From contig CAWKIA010000010.1 of assembly GCA_963849635.1 (NCBI GenBank), forward strand, positions 62,001 through 126,000: 64,000 nucleotides of DNA, read 5' to 3'. A program made the position numbers and the translations under genes. This DNA comes from CAVRUD01 sp963849635. GTDB taxonomy: Bacteria > Chloroflexota > Chloroflexia > Thermomicrobiales > UBA6265. Shown here one piece after another: positions 48,993 to 58,499 of the stretch. The stretch's first letter is position 1; every line of letters starts with the position of its first letter. The notes beneath the pieces are model-generated. The model was not told the DNA's origin. It was given only the letters and a program-made list of their open reading frames with translations, and ran no database searches.

Positions 48993-50817
48993 GTGGACGA
49001 TCGACTTCGACCGCAATCTGAGCGAAACCCTGGGGCGGCCGATAACGATTCGGCACCCCCAGCGGACCCGCCGGAATCCACTCGCCCAACCGTGGTTATC
49101 GTTGCCGGCATCAGCGACTCGATCGCCGATGTGCTCGGCCGGTTTCCGGCATTCCCCGGTCACGAGGTCCGCCTGACGATCACTCCCGGGTCGGCACTCT
49201 TCCTCACGGCAGCTGAGTTTCGCGCGCTGAAAGAAGCGAGCGACCGGGCGGGCATCGTTACAACGGTCGAAACCGAAGACCCGTTGCGACGCCAGCTCTC
49301 CCTCATGTTTGGGCTTAAGCTCGCACCACATGAGCGCGCCGACTGTCCCTCGTCTCGTCACCCAGGCGCCGGGGCGATCGCCGTCGTCTGCTCAGCCAAC
49401 AGCGACGCCGACCACGCCCGGCCAAATCATTTCCCTGCCAACCAATCCGCCCGTCCGGGGCGAGCGGGCGCAGCCTTCGAAGTCCGCGGAGCGAACCCGC
49501 CTGGGCCGGACTCCACGTTCGAGTGCTCCTGGTCAGATCGAGAGTGCGACCACCTGGTCCCGCCCAGTCGAAATTGGGCCCAAAGACCGAGCGACCGCGG
49601 CACCTCCGGTAGTGGAGTCGCCCTCCTCCGACCACGAAGATGAAGACCGAACTAGCGGCCGGAGGCGAACGATTCTGATCGTCGTTGCGGCGGTCATCGG
49701 TTTGATCCTCGTGATCCTGGCGGGACTCGCCGTTGCCGCCATAACGTTGACGACCGCGACCGTTGACCTGGAACTCCGAAGCCAGACGGTCACCGGGTCG
49801 ACACCGGTCACATTCGTCGCGAGTGACGGAGCCCAGGCCGAAGGCGTTATCACCGTCCCAGCTCAATACGTCACTGTCGACGTCACGCTCGAGACATCTG
49901 CTCCAGCCACGGGCGTTGACCGAGTCGGGATTACTCCCGCCACCGGGACTGTTCAGCTCGCCAACCCGACCGATCAGGCAGTCGACATTCCGGCCGGGAC
50001 CGCCGGGAAAGGCGACACGGGCGTGGAGTTCACCGTCACCACTGAGGTCTCAGTACCGCCCGCATCCGAAACCGCCCCTGGCGAAGCGGAAGCCACCGTC
50101 GAAACAATCACATTGGGAACCGCGGCGAACCTCAAACCGGGCGAATTGAGCGGCGTCCTTGAGTCAGGAGTGTTCTTCAGCAACAGACTGCAGGAGCTGA
50201 CCGGGGGCACCGATCAAGACGGCACGGTGGTCAGCGAGGAGGACATTGAGGCCGCGAGGTCTGCCGCGACCGAGGCCCTGACAGGTGCCGCCAGTGACCG
50301 GTTCGCCCAAACACTGCAGTCAAACGTCATGGCCATCCCGTCAACCTTCGCCATCGAGGAAGGCAGCGAGACGTTCGACTATGAGGCGGGCGACGCGGCG
50401 GAAACGGTAACCCGGCGGGCAGTCTATTCCGTCACTGCCCTCACCTACTCGGCGGACGACTTCGAGATCGCGGTGAATCCAACCCTTGGCGATGCATTGT
50501 CGGCGTCGATCCCTGAAGGCTATGCCATCGATGAGTCGTCCATCCGGCTAGGGATTCCAGAGGTGTCGTCTGGCGAAAACGCCGAGAGTGTCATCATCGC
50601 TGATGTGGCCATCAATGCCCGCGCAACGGCGACGTTCACGCCAGAGCAAGAGGCAGACCTCATCGATCGGCTGGAAGGTACCGATGACGACGAGGCCGAG
50701 GCCATTCTGGCCGCTGAACCGGTCGTCGAGTCATTCACGATCGCGCACTCTCCTGACTGGTTGGCGAGGGGCATGCCGGGCGATGCCGGCAGAATTGAGA
50801 TTCGTCTCGATGACTGA
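48993..50817 (+). pseudogene. Baseplate-J-like membrane protein, probable frameshift
   Basis: GTG 48993 follows GGAGGG. The first frame encodes a small alpha/beta domain (VVIVAGISDSIADVLGRFPA, EVRLTITPGSALFLTAAEF) typical of the N-terminus of Chloroflexota baseplate-J/gp47-like proteins. From about 49315-49330 a second frame continues with a Pro/Ser-rich linker, one membrane segment (TILIVVAAVIGLILVILAGL), and an exposed domain with repeated beta strands that resembles gp47-type assemblies. The two parts are joined in related proteins, so I treat them as one gene with an indel; two adjacent genes is the alternative. Despite the phage-derived name there is no phage context: alaS and ruvX flank it. 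Confidence 0.6.
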
Positions 50818-50833
50818 GGAGTGGTCGCGAACT

Positions 50834-51316
50834 ATGCCAGACCAGCGCGGGCAGACCGGCCCAGAGCGCGTACGCTGGCAGCCCGGCGGCCGGCTCATCG
50901 GGCTCGACATCGGCAGCCGCCGCATCGGCGTCGCCGTAAGTGATGAACACGGACTGATTGCCTCGCCGGTTGGCTATGTCAGTCGTGGCACTGGTGAGCG
51001 GGCCGACCTGGCCGGACAGATCCAACGCTGGGCACCCGTCGGACTGATTGTTGGCCTCCCAGTGAGCCTGTCGGGGCGGGAAGGACCGCAGGCAGCCGAC
51101 GTTCGCGCCTTTACGGTCGAATCGCTGGAGCCCTTCGGATTGCCGGTGCGCTATCTGGATGAGCGATTGACCACGACAATCGCCGAGCGCGCTCTGATCG
51201 CCAATGGAACCAGGCGTTCGGCCCGCAAAGAGCAGGTCGATGCGATGGCGGCGGCGGTCATCCTGCAAGACTATCTCGATGGTGAGCGTGAGCGTTTTGC
51301 CCGCCGCCGCTCCTAA
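50834..51316 (+). CDS. ruvX: Holliday-junction-resolvase-like RuvX/YqgF
   Basis: An RNase-H-fold nuclease involved in pre-16S rRNA maturation. 160 residues from ATG 50834, 12 bases after GAGGAG; an ATG at 50810, overlapping the previous stop, would add eight residues. Motifs are GRLIGLDIGSRRIGVAVSD with the first catalytic Asp, GLIVGLPVSLSG, VRYLDERLTTTIAER with the next Asp/Glu, and KEQVDAMAAAVILQDYLD with the last Asp. The alaS-ruvX association is common in bacteria. Confidence 0.93.
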   Translation: MPDQRGQTGPERVRWQPGGRLIGLDIGSRRIGVAVSDEHGLIASPVGYVSRGTGERADLAGQIQRWAPVGLIVGLPVSLSGREGPQAADVRAFTVESLEPFGLPVRYLDERLTTTIAERALIANGTRRSARKEQVDAMAAAVILQDYLDGERERFARRRS

Positions 51317-51385
51317 TGGTGCCACGTGTGAATAAGATTTTGGCGCAACCTGCCGAGTCTGTACGCAAGTGGAGTCGGAGGCCGA

Positions 51386-51394
51386 TGGTATACT
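51386..51394 (+). promoter_or_regulatory. Extended -10 promoter element upstream of the c-di-AMP receptor gene
   Basis: TGGTATACT fits an extended -10 box (TGN followed by TATACT). It lies about 205 bases upstream of the start at 51601, and no good -35 is present. Confidence 0.3.
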
Positions 51395-51600
51395 CCGCCC
51401 CGTTCCGACATCGTTCAGGGGCGCTTATGATTGCACCCGGCGGGGTCGACAATATCGGCAGGGCTGCACGTACTCCGTCCCTCCTCGCCGGGCGGCCGGC
51501 CGGACTCTTCCGCCTCGGCACCGGCCCATGATCGCGCCGTAGCCATTTGCGAGCCGAAAAGGCACCCAGCCGCGATCCGAACGTACTGAGGAGGGATTGG

Positions 51601-51891
51601 ATGAAAAAGCTGATCATTGCCGTTGTCCAGAACGAAGACGCCGATGCCGTCGTCGATGCGCTTCTGGAAGACGAGTTCAGGGCGACGCGCCTCGCCAGTA
51701 CCGGCGGATTTCTGCGCCGGGGAAACACCACCTTGATGATCGGCGCCGATCAGGAACAGGTCGATCGCGTGCTCGATCTCATCCGCCAGCATGCCCGCTC
51801 GGGCAGCGCACCGGCGGAGAGCGGCGGAGGAGCCGCGGCCGCCGCCGCAACAGTCTTTGTCCTCGACCTCGAAGAGTATCAGCGCCTCTAA
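51601..51891 (+). CDS. PII-like cyclic-di-AMP receptor (DarA/PstA family)
   Basis: A 96-residue trimeric PII-fold signalling protein that binds c-di-AMP. It begins MKKLIIAVVQNEDADAVVDA and contains the family TRLASTGGFLRRGNTTLMIG segment, which forms the nucleotide pocket, and a final VFVLDLEEYQRL strand. The T-loop is short and Ala/Gly-rich (residues about 70-83). GAGGAGGG precedes the ATG at ideal spacing. It is followed directly by the S2P-like gene, so the two may share a transcript. Confidence 0.9.
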   Translation: MKKLIIAVVQNEDADAVVDALLEDEFRATRLASTGGFLRRGNTTLMIGADQEQVDRVLDLIRQHARSGSAPAESGGGAAAAAATVFVLDLEEYQRL

Positions 51892-51909
51892 TTGGCGTAT
51901 GTGCCGGCG

Positions 51910-53031
51910 ATGTTGCCCTTCGACCCCCTCCTCAACACGCGGATTCTGGGCACGCGCGTCTCAGCCAACGTCAGCACCCTGGTCGTCTTTTGCCTGGTGT
52001 CTGGCGGGATCATTGCCGGACTAGGCAGCGGCACTGCGAAGATCACCGAGTGGTCCATCGGGACGCTGATCGTGCTGGCCAGCCTGTTCGCGGCCATTGC
52101 CCTGCATACCGGCGCCCGCCTTGTTGCCTATCGATCGATGGGCGTTCCAATCCGGCACGTTCATCTCCTCTCGTTCGGGTGCATCTTCCAAAAAGCCAGC
52201 CCAGAGCTCTCGCCGCGGCCGGGAAGCATTGCTGGCTTGGTTGGCCTGGGAACGCTCGTCGCCTTCCCCGGTGCGGCCGCCCTTTTGATCGCGATAGTCG
52301 AGCCCGGAACTGGCGATCGGGAGATCCCGATCGCCATCACATTGACGCTCGGGGCGATTGTCACGATCCAGCTTTTGCCTGGGCTGGGATTGAGTGGAGG
52401 AGATCTCTTCCGGTCTCTGGTGTGGTACCTCACAGACAACATCATCGCCGGGGCGCGCCTCGCCGCCGCTTACGCCTTTCTGATCGGCATCGCGCTCATG
52501 GCTACGGGATTGGGCGTGATCGGCCTCGGCGGAGTGCGGCCATATCTTGGCATTTGGGCCATTGTCGCGGGCTGGCAACTCTCGGCAGCCGCGCGGCTGG
52601 ACGTCCTCCGCACGCAGTGGTTCTCACTCGCCCAGACCAGAACGCTCGCGGAGATCCTCGTGCCCGCCGCCCGGATACCGGAGTCCTCAACGATTGACTC
52701 GGCGATTGATCTTCTTGTTGCCGCCGGGGCCGATGCACCGGTGCTGGTCATGAGTAGCACCGGCGCACTGATTGGAGTCTTGCGGCTTGACAACCTTCGC
52801 GCCGTCCGCCGCAGTGAATGGTCGCACCATACGGTCGCTTCGATCGCCACCCCGATGGACGACCTTCCCCATCTGCCGGCGGACGCATTCGTCATTCAAA
52901 CTCTCGACGTGCTCGACAGGAGCAACAAACCGTTCGTGGTTGTGACCTCGCCGGACGACCCTGGCCGCCGCCTCGGCGCGATCACGCGCGCGGCTCTGAC
53001 CGGGCGGCTACACGATCGCGTTTCTCAATAG
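51910..53031 (+). CDS. Inactivated site-2-protease-like membrane protein with CBS domains
   Basis: 373 residues from ATG 51910; GTG 51901 and TTG 51892 are alternatives. The order is that of M50 proteases with a C-terminal CBS pair: membrane segments, an active-site helix, LSFG strand, a second conserved helix, then CBS repeats from about residue 250 (VPAARIPESSTIDSAIDLLV, MDDLPHLPADAF). However, HExxH is replaced by HTGAR (66-70) and the conserved LDGG by LSGG (161-164), so the zinc site and catalytic Glu are gone. It is therefore probably a regulatory pseudoprotease responding to an adenosine nucleotide through CBS. It overlaps the convergent sirtuin gene by 24 bases. Confidence 0.8.
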   Translation: MLPFDPLLNTRILGTRVSANVSTLVVFCLVSGGIIAGLGSGTAKITEWSIGTLIVLASLFAAIALHTGARLVAYRSMGVPIRHVHLLSFGCIFQKASPELSPRPGSIAGLVGLGTLVAFPGAAALLIAIVEPGTGDREIPIAITLTLGAIVTIQLLPGLGLSGGDLFRSLVWYLTDNIIAGARLAAAYAFLIGIALMATGLGVIGLGGVRPYLGIWAIVAGWQLSAAARLDVLRTQWFSLAQTRTLAEILVPAARIPESSTIDSAIDLLVAAGADAPVLVMSSTGALIGVLRLDNLRAVRRSEWSHHTVASIATPMDDLPHLPADAFVIQTLDVLDRSNKPFVVVTSPDDPGRRLGAITRAALTGRLHDRVSQ

Positions 53032-53850
53032 GTTCAAAGACAGCACGGCGAGCGCCGGACCGGCATCCATCCGGACCACAACATCAGCGCGGCTGTCCAG
53101 ACCGGTGGGAGTGTGATTGACGATCGCCAGCTTCGCTCCTGCTCGCTGGGCAAGAAGCGGCAACTGTGCGGCCGGATTGACAACGAGGGAGCTACCAACC
53201 ACTAGGAATAGATCACAATTCGTCGCCGCCTGGGCGGCGGCCCTGAGCGCATCCTGGGGTAACGACTCCCCGAAGAGGACCGTCGCGGCGCGCAGGATTC
53301 CCCCGCAGACCTCACAGGTAGGCTCGTCCTCTCCGGCCATGAGGCGACCCTGGATGTAGGCAGCCGGCCAGACGCGCCCACAAGTCAGGCATTTGATCTG
53401 ATGGGCCGAACCGTGGAGCTCGATGACCGACTCGGGCGGTGACCCCGCCTTCTGGTGGAGACCATCGATATTCTGCGTGATGATCTCGCCGAGGCGGCCG
53501 GCGTGCTGTAGCGCGGCGAGTGCCAGGTGACCCCGATTGGACACCTTCGAGGCCATTTCCGGGTAGCGTGTCCGCCGCCCTTCCCAATACTCACGCCGCG
53601 TTTGCGGGTTGGTCAAGAAGTCGCTGATCGTCGGGATCTTGCCAGTCGCCCAGACTCCGTTCGGACCGCGATAATCGGGAATGCCGGATTCCGTGCTGAT
53701 GCCGGCCCCTGTCAAAGCAACCATCCTGCTGGATGCCGTGCCAAGCTCGATGAGTTGGTGCAAGTTGGCCTCGACCGTAGGGATAACTTCGGCCGTGTTG
53801 TCTGTCAAAATATCCACCTTGTTTGCAGTTCGCTCACCTTGAAATGCCAT
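53008..53850 (-). CDS. Sir2-family NAD-dependent protein deacylase
   Basis: 280 residues from ATG 53850 (AGAGG adjoins it). The NAD-binding blocks are MVALTGAGISTESGIPDYRG and TQNIDGLHQKAG, with the catalytic His in VIELHGSAHQIKC. The zinc ribbon is CLTCGRVW and CEVCGG; FGESLPQDALRAA and VVGSSLVVNPAAQL complete the fold. It deacylates Lys residues and links protein acylation to NAD. Upstream open sequence is not sirtuin-like. Confidence 0.92.
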   Translation of the reverse strand: MAFQGERTANKVDILTDNTAEVIPTVEANLHQLIELGTASSRMVALTGAGISTESGIPDYRGPNGVWATGKIPTISDFLTNPQTRREYWEGRRTRYPEMASKVSNRGHLALAALQHAGRLGEIITQNIDGLHQKAGSPPESVIELHGSAHQIKCLTCGRVWPAAYIQGRLMAGEDEPTCEVCGGILRAATVLFGESLPQDALRAAAQAATNCDLFLVVGSSLVVNPAAQLPLLAQRAGAKLAIVNHTPTGLDSRADVVVRMDAGPALAVLSLNLLRNAIV

Positions 53851-53953
53851 ACCTCTTAGACTGTACCGCGTACGCCACGAGGCTCCAAATGCCTTAATAG
53901 GCGTGCACCACAGTCGTGCCTGGCCGTCGGGCCGCCACGGGGCCGTTTGCCTG

Positions 53954-54442
53954 TTAGCAAGAAAACTCCCCGCCAAAGACGAAGCCCTTGCAATATCGGT
54001 TCGCCGCCGGGTTGTCACAATGATTCGGATACGCCGTGCGGCACTGACCGGTGAATTCACCGTCGCAGGCGTTGCAGCAGGCGCCGATTCCAAGGAACCG
54101 CTCGGTGGCGACCATGCCGACGATGCGCTCGGGACGATCGGAGAAGTAGACCGGCTGGCCGGCGAGGTGGTCGGCGGTGAGCGTCAGGGTGCCGTCCGCA
54201 CCCGCCTTGGGGGCGAGTGAGCCGGCGCCGAAGGTCTGGACGAACATGAACGGCACACCGCCCCGTTCGGCTGCACCCAGTGTCGCGTCGGGGGTGGCGT
54301 CCTGGGCGGACACGGCGCGCACGCCGGCCGCGGCCAAGCCCGCGGCGGCGATGCCAGCGCCGCCCTGCACGAGGGCGGCCCGGCGTGAAAGGCGGCGTTC
54401 GGCGAAGAGCCGGGCGATGCGATCGAATCGGATGGTCTCCAT
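53954..54442 (-). CDS. Tat-like exported protein with Cys-rich C-terminus
   Basis: 162 residues from ATG 54442 (GAGGGCACCGAC upstream). The N-terminus LSRRAALVQGGAGIAAAGLA is a Tat-like export signal with twin Arg. The C-terminal 45 residues hold seven Cys (CCNACDGEFTGQC, NHCDNPAANRYCKGF, EFSC), implying a disulfide-bonded domain outside the cytoplasm. The middle region is unrecognised. A sigma-factor-like remnant precedes it on the same strand. Confidence 0.7.
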   Translation of the reverse strand: METIRFDRIARLFAERRLSRRAALVQGGAGIAAAGLAAAGVRAVSAQDATPDATLGAAERGGVPFMFVQTFGAGSLAPKAGADGTLTLTADHLAGQPVYFSDRPERIVGMVATERFLGIGACCNACDGEFTGQCRTAYPNHCDNPAANRYCKGFVFGGEFSC

Positions 54443-54452
54443 GTCGGTGCCC

Positions 54453-54722
54453 TCAACGCTCATCGGGCGGTGCCGCCGGTCCTGTCCGTGCCGGTCGGGG
54501 AACGGCTTCCAGCATAGGGATCGGGCGGGGATCAGTCCAGCCGGCGCGGTACCCAACTGCACCGGCGACGTCCTCGCGCTCTTCACGCGCGTGGCCCTTC
54601 CCTGCGAGGTACCGCTGGAGCCGGTTGCCGGATCGTCGCACCAGCTCCTCAAAGACCTCAAGCCGCGCATCACCGTCGCCTTCGCGAATCTGCTCGACGA
54701 GTTTGGCCTCGTCCGCTTGACA
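54453..54722 (-). pseudogene. Sigma-70 region 2-like remnant
   Basis: About 60 codons (DEAKLVEQIREGDGDARLEV, then RLQRYLAGKGHAREEREDVA) resemble sigma-70 family region 2 of ECF factors. No region 4 follows; the sequence loses the pattern at GYRAGWTDP and stops 11 bases from the Cys-rich gene start. There is no clear start codon. I take it as a truncated or scrambled ECF factor. Confidence 0.35.
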
Positions 54723-54753
54723 CCGTGGCCCGATGGGGTAGGGTAGGCCACCG

Positions 54754-57138
54754 ATGACCTCGCGTCTCGACCCGCCGGAGGCGGTGCGCACGATGGACGC
54801 CGCGGCCCTGCCGATCCCCCTCGCGCCCTTCGTCGGCCGGCACGCCGAGCTCGCCGCCGTGCGCAACGAACTGCGCCGCGACGGCGTCCGCCTGCTGACC
54901 CTGGTTGGTCCGGGCGGGGTGGGCAAGACGCGGCTCGCCCTGCGGGTCGCCGAGGAGGTGCGCGGCGACTTCGCCGACGGCGTCGTCTTCGTCCCCCTCG
55001 CCGCGATCCGCGACCCCGCCCTCGTCGCCTCGGCGATCGCGCAGGTCCTCGGCGTGCGGGAGGCGGGTGACCGCTCACCGGCCGACCGTGTGAAGCGACA
55101 CCTTCGGGGGCGGCACCTGCTCCTGCTGCTCGACAATTTCGAGCAGGTGCTGCCGGCCGCGCCCCTGGTCGGCGACCTGCTCGCCGCCGCGCCCGGGCTT
55201 CGCGTGCTGGTGACGAGCCGGTCCGTACTGCACCTCTACGGTGAGGTCGGCGTCCCGGTGCCGCCGCTCGCGCTGCCGCCCCACGGCACCCTCCCGCTCC
55301 CCGAACAGGTCCTGCGCTTCGACGCGGTCCGCCTCTTCGTCGAACGGGCGCGGGACGCTCCGGCCGGCTTCCGCCTCACCGCGGCGAACGCGGCGGTGGT
55401 CGCCGCGATCTGCCGCCGCCTCGACGGGCTGCCGCTGGCGATCGAGCTGGCGGCGGCCCGGATCGCCCTGCTGCCGCCGGCGGCGCTGCTGGCGCGGTTG
55501 GAGCAGCGGCTGCCGCTCCTGGTGGGCGGCCCACGCGACCACCCGGATCGGTTGCGAACGCTACGGGGCACGATCGCCTGGAGCTACGACCTCCTATCAC
55601 CCGAGGAGCAAACGCTCTTCCGCCGGCTCGCCGTGTTCGTCGGCGGCTTCACGCTGGAGGCGGCCGAGGCGGTCTGCGGCGACGGCGGGGCGGTGCTGGC
55701 GGGGGTGGGGTCGCTCGTCGACCAGAGTCTCGTCGATCTCGTCTGGCAGACCGAACGGCCCGACGGCGGAACCCTCGGCGGGGAACGCGCCGGGGATGCC
55801 CCCCGGTACCGGATGCTGGAGACGGTCCGCGAGTTCGGGCTGGAGCAGCTCGCGGCGAGCGGCGAGGCGGACACCATCCACCGCGCGCACGCGGCCTGGT
55901 GCCTGGACCTGGCGGAACGCCATTGGGAGCGCATCGTCGCGTTGACGTTCCTGGAGGACCTGGACCGGATCGCGGCCGACCTCGACAACCTGCGGGCGGC
56001 CCTTGCCTGGCTGGAGCAGGTCGGCGACGCGGCGGGGATGCTGCGGCTGGCGGGATCCCTGGGCGAGTTTTGGCTCTTTCGCAGTCATCGCCGGGAGGGA
56101 TCCGCCTGGCTGGCGCGCGCCCTCGACGTGATCTCGCGCACGACCGTCCCCGCCACCGTGCGGGCGCGGGCACTGCGCGCGGTCGGCATGCTGGCGGTGA
56201 GCCGGGGCGACGACGAGCGGGCTCGCGCCGCGGCGAGCGAGAGCCTGGCACTCTGGCGCGACCTGGGCGATCGGCAGGGCACCGCTTTGGCGCTGCATCT
56301 GCTCGGCATGGCGGCCCTGAAACACGGGGACTATGCCCAGGCCGTGGCCCACAGCGCGGAAGCCCAGGCGCTCTTCGAGGAGGTGGGCAACCGCGTAGGG
56401 GCCGCCGGGGCGCGGAGTAGTGTCCTTGGCCGGGCGGTCTGGGGTCAAGGCGACCCGGCGGCGGCGGCGGCGATCCTCGAGGATGCGCTGGCGGTCTACC
56501 GCGACCTCGACGACCCGCTCGGCGCCGCGCTCACGCTCGACCGCCTTGGGTTCGTGGCCTGCGATCGGGGCGACCGCGCGGGGGCCGCCGCCCGGTTCGC
56601 CGCGAGTTTGCCGCTGTGGCGGCAGCTGGGCACCCAGGAGCCGCTGGCCGTGTGGCTCGCCGGGGTGGCCACCCTGGCGGCGACCTGCGGCGCCCCGGAG
56701 CGGGCGGCCAGACTCTTCGGCGCGGCGGAGGGGCTGCGCGGTCTGCTCGGCCACGCGTTCGGGCTGCCCGAACGGGCCGCCTTCGACCGCGCCGCCGGCG
56801 GGACGCGCGTCGCGCTCGGGGACGCCGGCTTCGCCGCCGCGTGGGCCGCCGGGCAGGCGCTGCCGCTGGCGCAGGCCCTCGACGAGGCGTCCGCGTTCCT
56901 GGCCTCCGTCGCGGCGCCGGCGCCACCGCCCGGACCGCCTGGCACCGCCGACCTGACGCGCCGCGAACAGGACGTGCTGCGCCTGCTCGTCGCCGGCCGC
57001 TCCGACAAGGAGATCGCCGAGGCCCTCTTCATCGGCCCGCGCACCGTCCAATCCCACACCGAGCACCTCTACGCCAAGCTCGGCGTCCGCAACCGGCACG
57101 AGGCGACCGCCGTCGCCGTCCGCCGCGGGCTCGTCTGA
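54754..57138 (+). CDS. LuxR-type ATPase/TPR transcriptional regulator
   Basis: 794 residues. An NB-ARC/AP-type ATPase domain has Walker A GPGGVGKT (52-59) and Walker B LLLLLDNFEQ. A winged-helix region follows (LRGTIAWSYDLLSPEEQTLFRRLAVFVGGF), then TPR-like helical repeats (about 390-700). A LuxR HTH ends the protein (LTRREQDVLRLLVAGRSDKE, IGPRTVQSHTEHLYAKLGVR). It probably activates nearby genes when a ligand or protein partner releases the ATPase. ATG 54754 is used; ATG 54793 is an alternative. Codon use is markedly richer in G/C third positions than in the housekeeping genes upstream. Confidence 0.9.
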   Translation: MTSRLDPPEAVRTMDAAALPIPLAPFVGRHAELAAVRNELRRDGVRLLTLVGPGGVGKTRLALRVAEEVRGDFADGVVFVPLAAIRDPALVASAIAQVLGVREAGDRSPADRVKRHLRGRHLLLLLDNFEQVLPAAPLVGDLLAAAPGLRVLVTSRSVLHLYGEVGVPVPPLALPPHGTLPLPEQVLRFDAVRLFVERARDAPAGFRLTAANAAVVAAICRRLDGLPLAIELAAARIALLPPAALLARLEQRLPLLVGGPRDHPDRLRTLRGTIAWSYDLLSPEEQTLFRRLAVFVGGFTLEAAEAVCGDGGAVLAGVGSLVDQSLVDLVWQTERPDGGTLGGERAGDAPRYRMLETVREFGLEQLAASGEADTIHRAHAAWCLDLAERHWERIVALTFLEDLDRIAADLDNLRAALAWLEQVGDAAGMLRLAGSLGEFWLFRSHRREGSAWLARALDVISRTTVPATVRARALRAVGMLAVSRGDDERARAAASESLALWRDLGDRQGTALALHLLGMAALKHGDYAQAVAHSAEAQALFEEVGNRVGAAGARSSVLGRAVWGQGDPAAAAAILEDALAVYRDLDDPLGAALTLDRLGFVACDRGDRAGAAARFAASLPLWRQLGTQEPLAVWLAGVATLAATCGAPERAARLFGAAEGLRGLLGHAFGLPERAAFDRAAGGTRVALGDAGFAAAWAAGQALPLAQALDEASAFLASVAAPAPPPGPPGTADLTRREQDVLRLLVAGRSDKEIAEALFIGPRTVQSHTEHLYAKLGVRNRHEATAVAVRRGLV

Positions 57139-57323
57139 ACCTCCCGGCGGCCCGGTCCGGCGACGCTCCGTCGTTGGCACCGACGACGGAGATCCTCACC
57201 ACCCGGACCCACCGCAAAACTCCGTAGTCCCTCTCCGCAATTCTCACGATGCGCGCCGCCGGTCGAGGGCCCACCATCGACGGCGGGCCCACGCATCCGC
57301 GTCTCGCCAGAGGGAGTGCATCG

Positions 57324-58334
57324 ATGGGCAATCAACCGGTACCCGATGGAATCATGGACCTGAGCTTCGCCTTCTTCGGCTCGAAGGCGCTCCTAAGTGC
57401 CGTCGAGCTCGGCCTCTTCTCCGAATTGGCCCGCGGACCGCTCGACGCCGAGCCCCTGCGGCAACGGTTGGGACTCCACCCACGCGCGTCGCGGGACTTC
57501 TTCGACGCGCTCGTCGCCCTGGGAATGCTGGAGCGCGAGGACGGCTGCTACCGCAACACGCCGGAAACGGACTGCTACCTGGACCGCGCCAAACCGTCCT
57601 ACGTTGGCGGCTTTCTGGAAATGGCCAACGACCGCCTCTACCCCTTCTGGGGCGCGCTGACCGAAGGCTTGCGGACCGGCCAACCCCAGAACGAAGCCAA
57701 GGGCGGCGACGACTTCTTCGGCGTGCTCTACCAGGACCCCGCCCGCCTCCGCCAGTTCGCGACCTCGATGACCGGCATCAGCATGGGCACGGCGCGGGCA
57801 CTCGCCCACACCTTCCCGTGGGCGAAGTACCGCACGTTCGTCGACGTCGGCACGGCACAGGGGAACCTGCCGGTCCAAGTTGCCCTGGCCCACGATCATC
57901 TCAGCGGCGTCGGCTTCGACCTGCCGGCCCTCGCGCCGGTCTTCGCCGACTACGTCGCCGGGTTCGGGCTGAGCGATCGCCTCAGCTTCTCCGGGGGCGA
58001 CTTCTTCGTCGACCCCTTGCCCAGGGCGGACGTGCTGGTGATGGGGCACATCCTCTGCGATTGGAACTCCGACGAGAAGCGCCGGCTGCTGGCCAAGGCG
58101 TACGACGCCCTGCCCGCGGGCGGCGCGCTGATCGTCTACGACGGGTTGATCGACGACGACCGCCGGGAACGCGCGATCAGCCTGCTCGCGAGCCTCAATA
58201 TGCTGATCGAGTTGCCAGGGGGCGCCCTCTACACCGGCGCGGACTGCCGGGCCTGGATGGCAGCGGCCGGGTTCAAGGAGATCACGGTCGAGCACCTCGC
58301 CGGTCTGGACTGGATGGTGGTCGGGGTCAAGTAG
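57324..58334 (+). CDS. O-methyltransferase of the TcmN/AziB2 small-molecule type
   Basis: 336 residues from ATG 57324 (GAGGGAG eight bases upstream). An N-terminal dimerisation/winged-helix domain (LSFAFFGSKALLSAVELGLF) is followed by a Rossmann SAM domain (TFVDVGTAQGNLPVQVALAH) and MGHILCDWNSDEKRRLLAKA with the catalytic-type His/Asp block. Relatives methylate phenols or polyketides. It follows the LuxR regulator by 185 bases in the same orientation and may be controlled by it. Confidence 0.88.
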   Translation: MGNQPVPDGIMDLSFAFFGSKALLSAVELGLFSELARGPLDAEPLRQRLGLHPRASRDFFDALVALGMLEREDGCYRNTPETDCYLDRAKPSYVGGFLEMANDRLYPFWGALTEGLRTGQPQNEAKGGDDFFGVLYQDPARLRQFATSMTGISMGTARALAHTFPWAKYRTFVDVGTAQGNLPVQVALAHDHLSGVGFDLPALAPVFADYVAGFGLSDRLSFSGGDFFVDPLPRADVLVMGHILCDWNSDEKRRLLAKAYDALPAGGALIVYDGLIDDDRRERAISLLASLNMLIELPGGALYTGADCRAWMAAAGFKEITVEHLAGLDWMVVGVK

Positions 58335-58499
58335 CCCGGTGCGCGACCCGGCCGGTCCGATCACCCAACGGGCGACCGCGTCGTACGCCGTTCCGCGTGC
58401 GGGGAGGAGCCACTTGACGGCTGCGGGCCGATCGGCACACTGTGGACGCGGCGGCCGGGCGTTCCGGCCGGTCCCTGCCCGAGGAACGGAGGCGACGCG

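Noticed and set aside
55597..57180. 527-codon minus-strand frame
   Set aside because: Gly/Arg/Pro-rich composition typical of an antisense shadow of the LuxR regulator.
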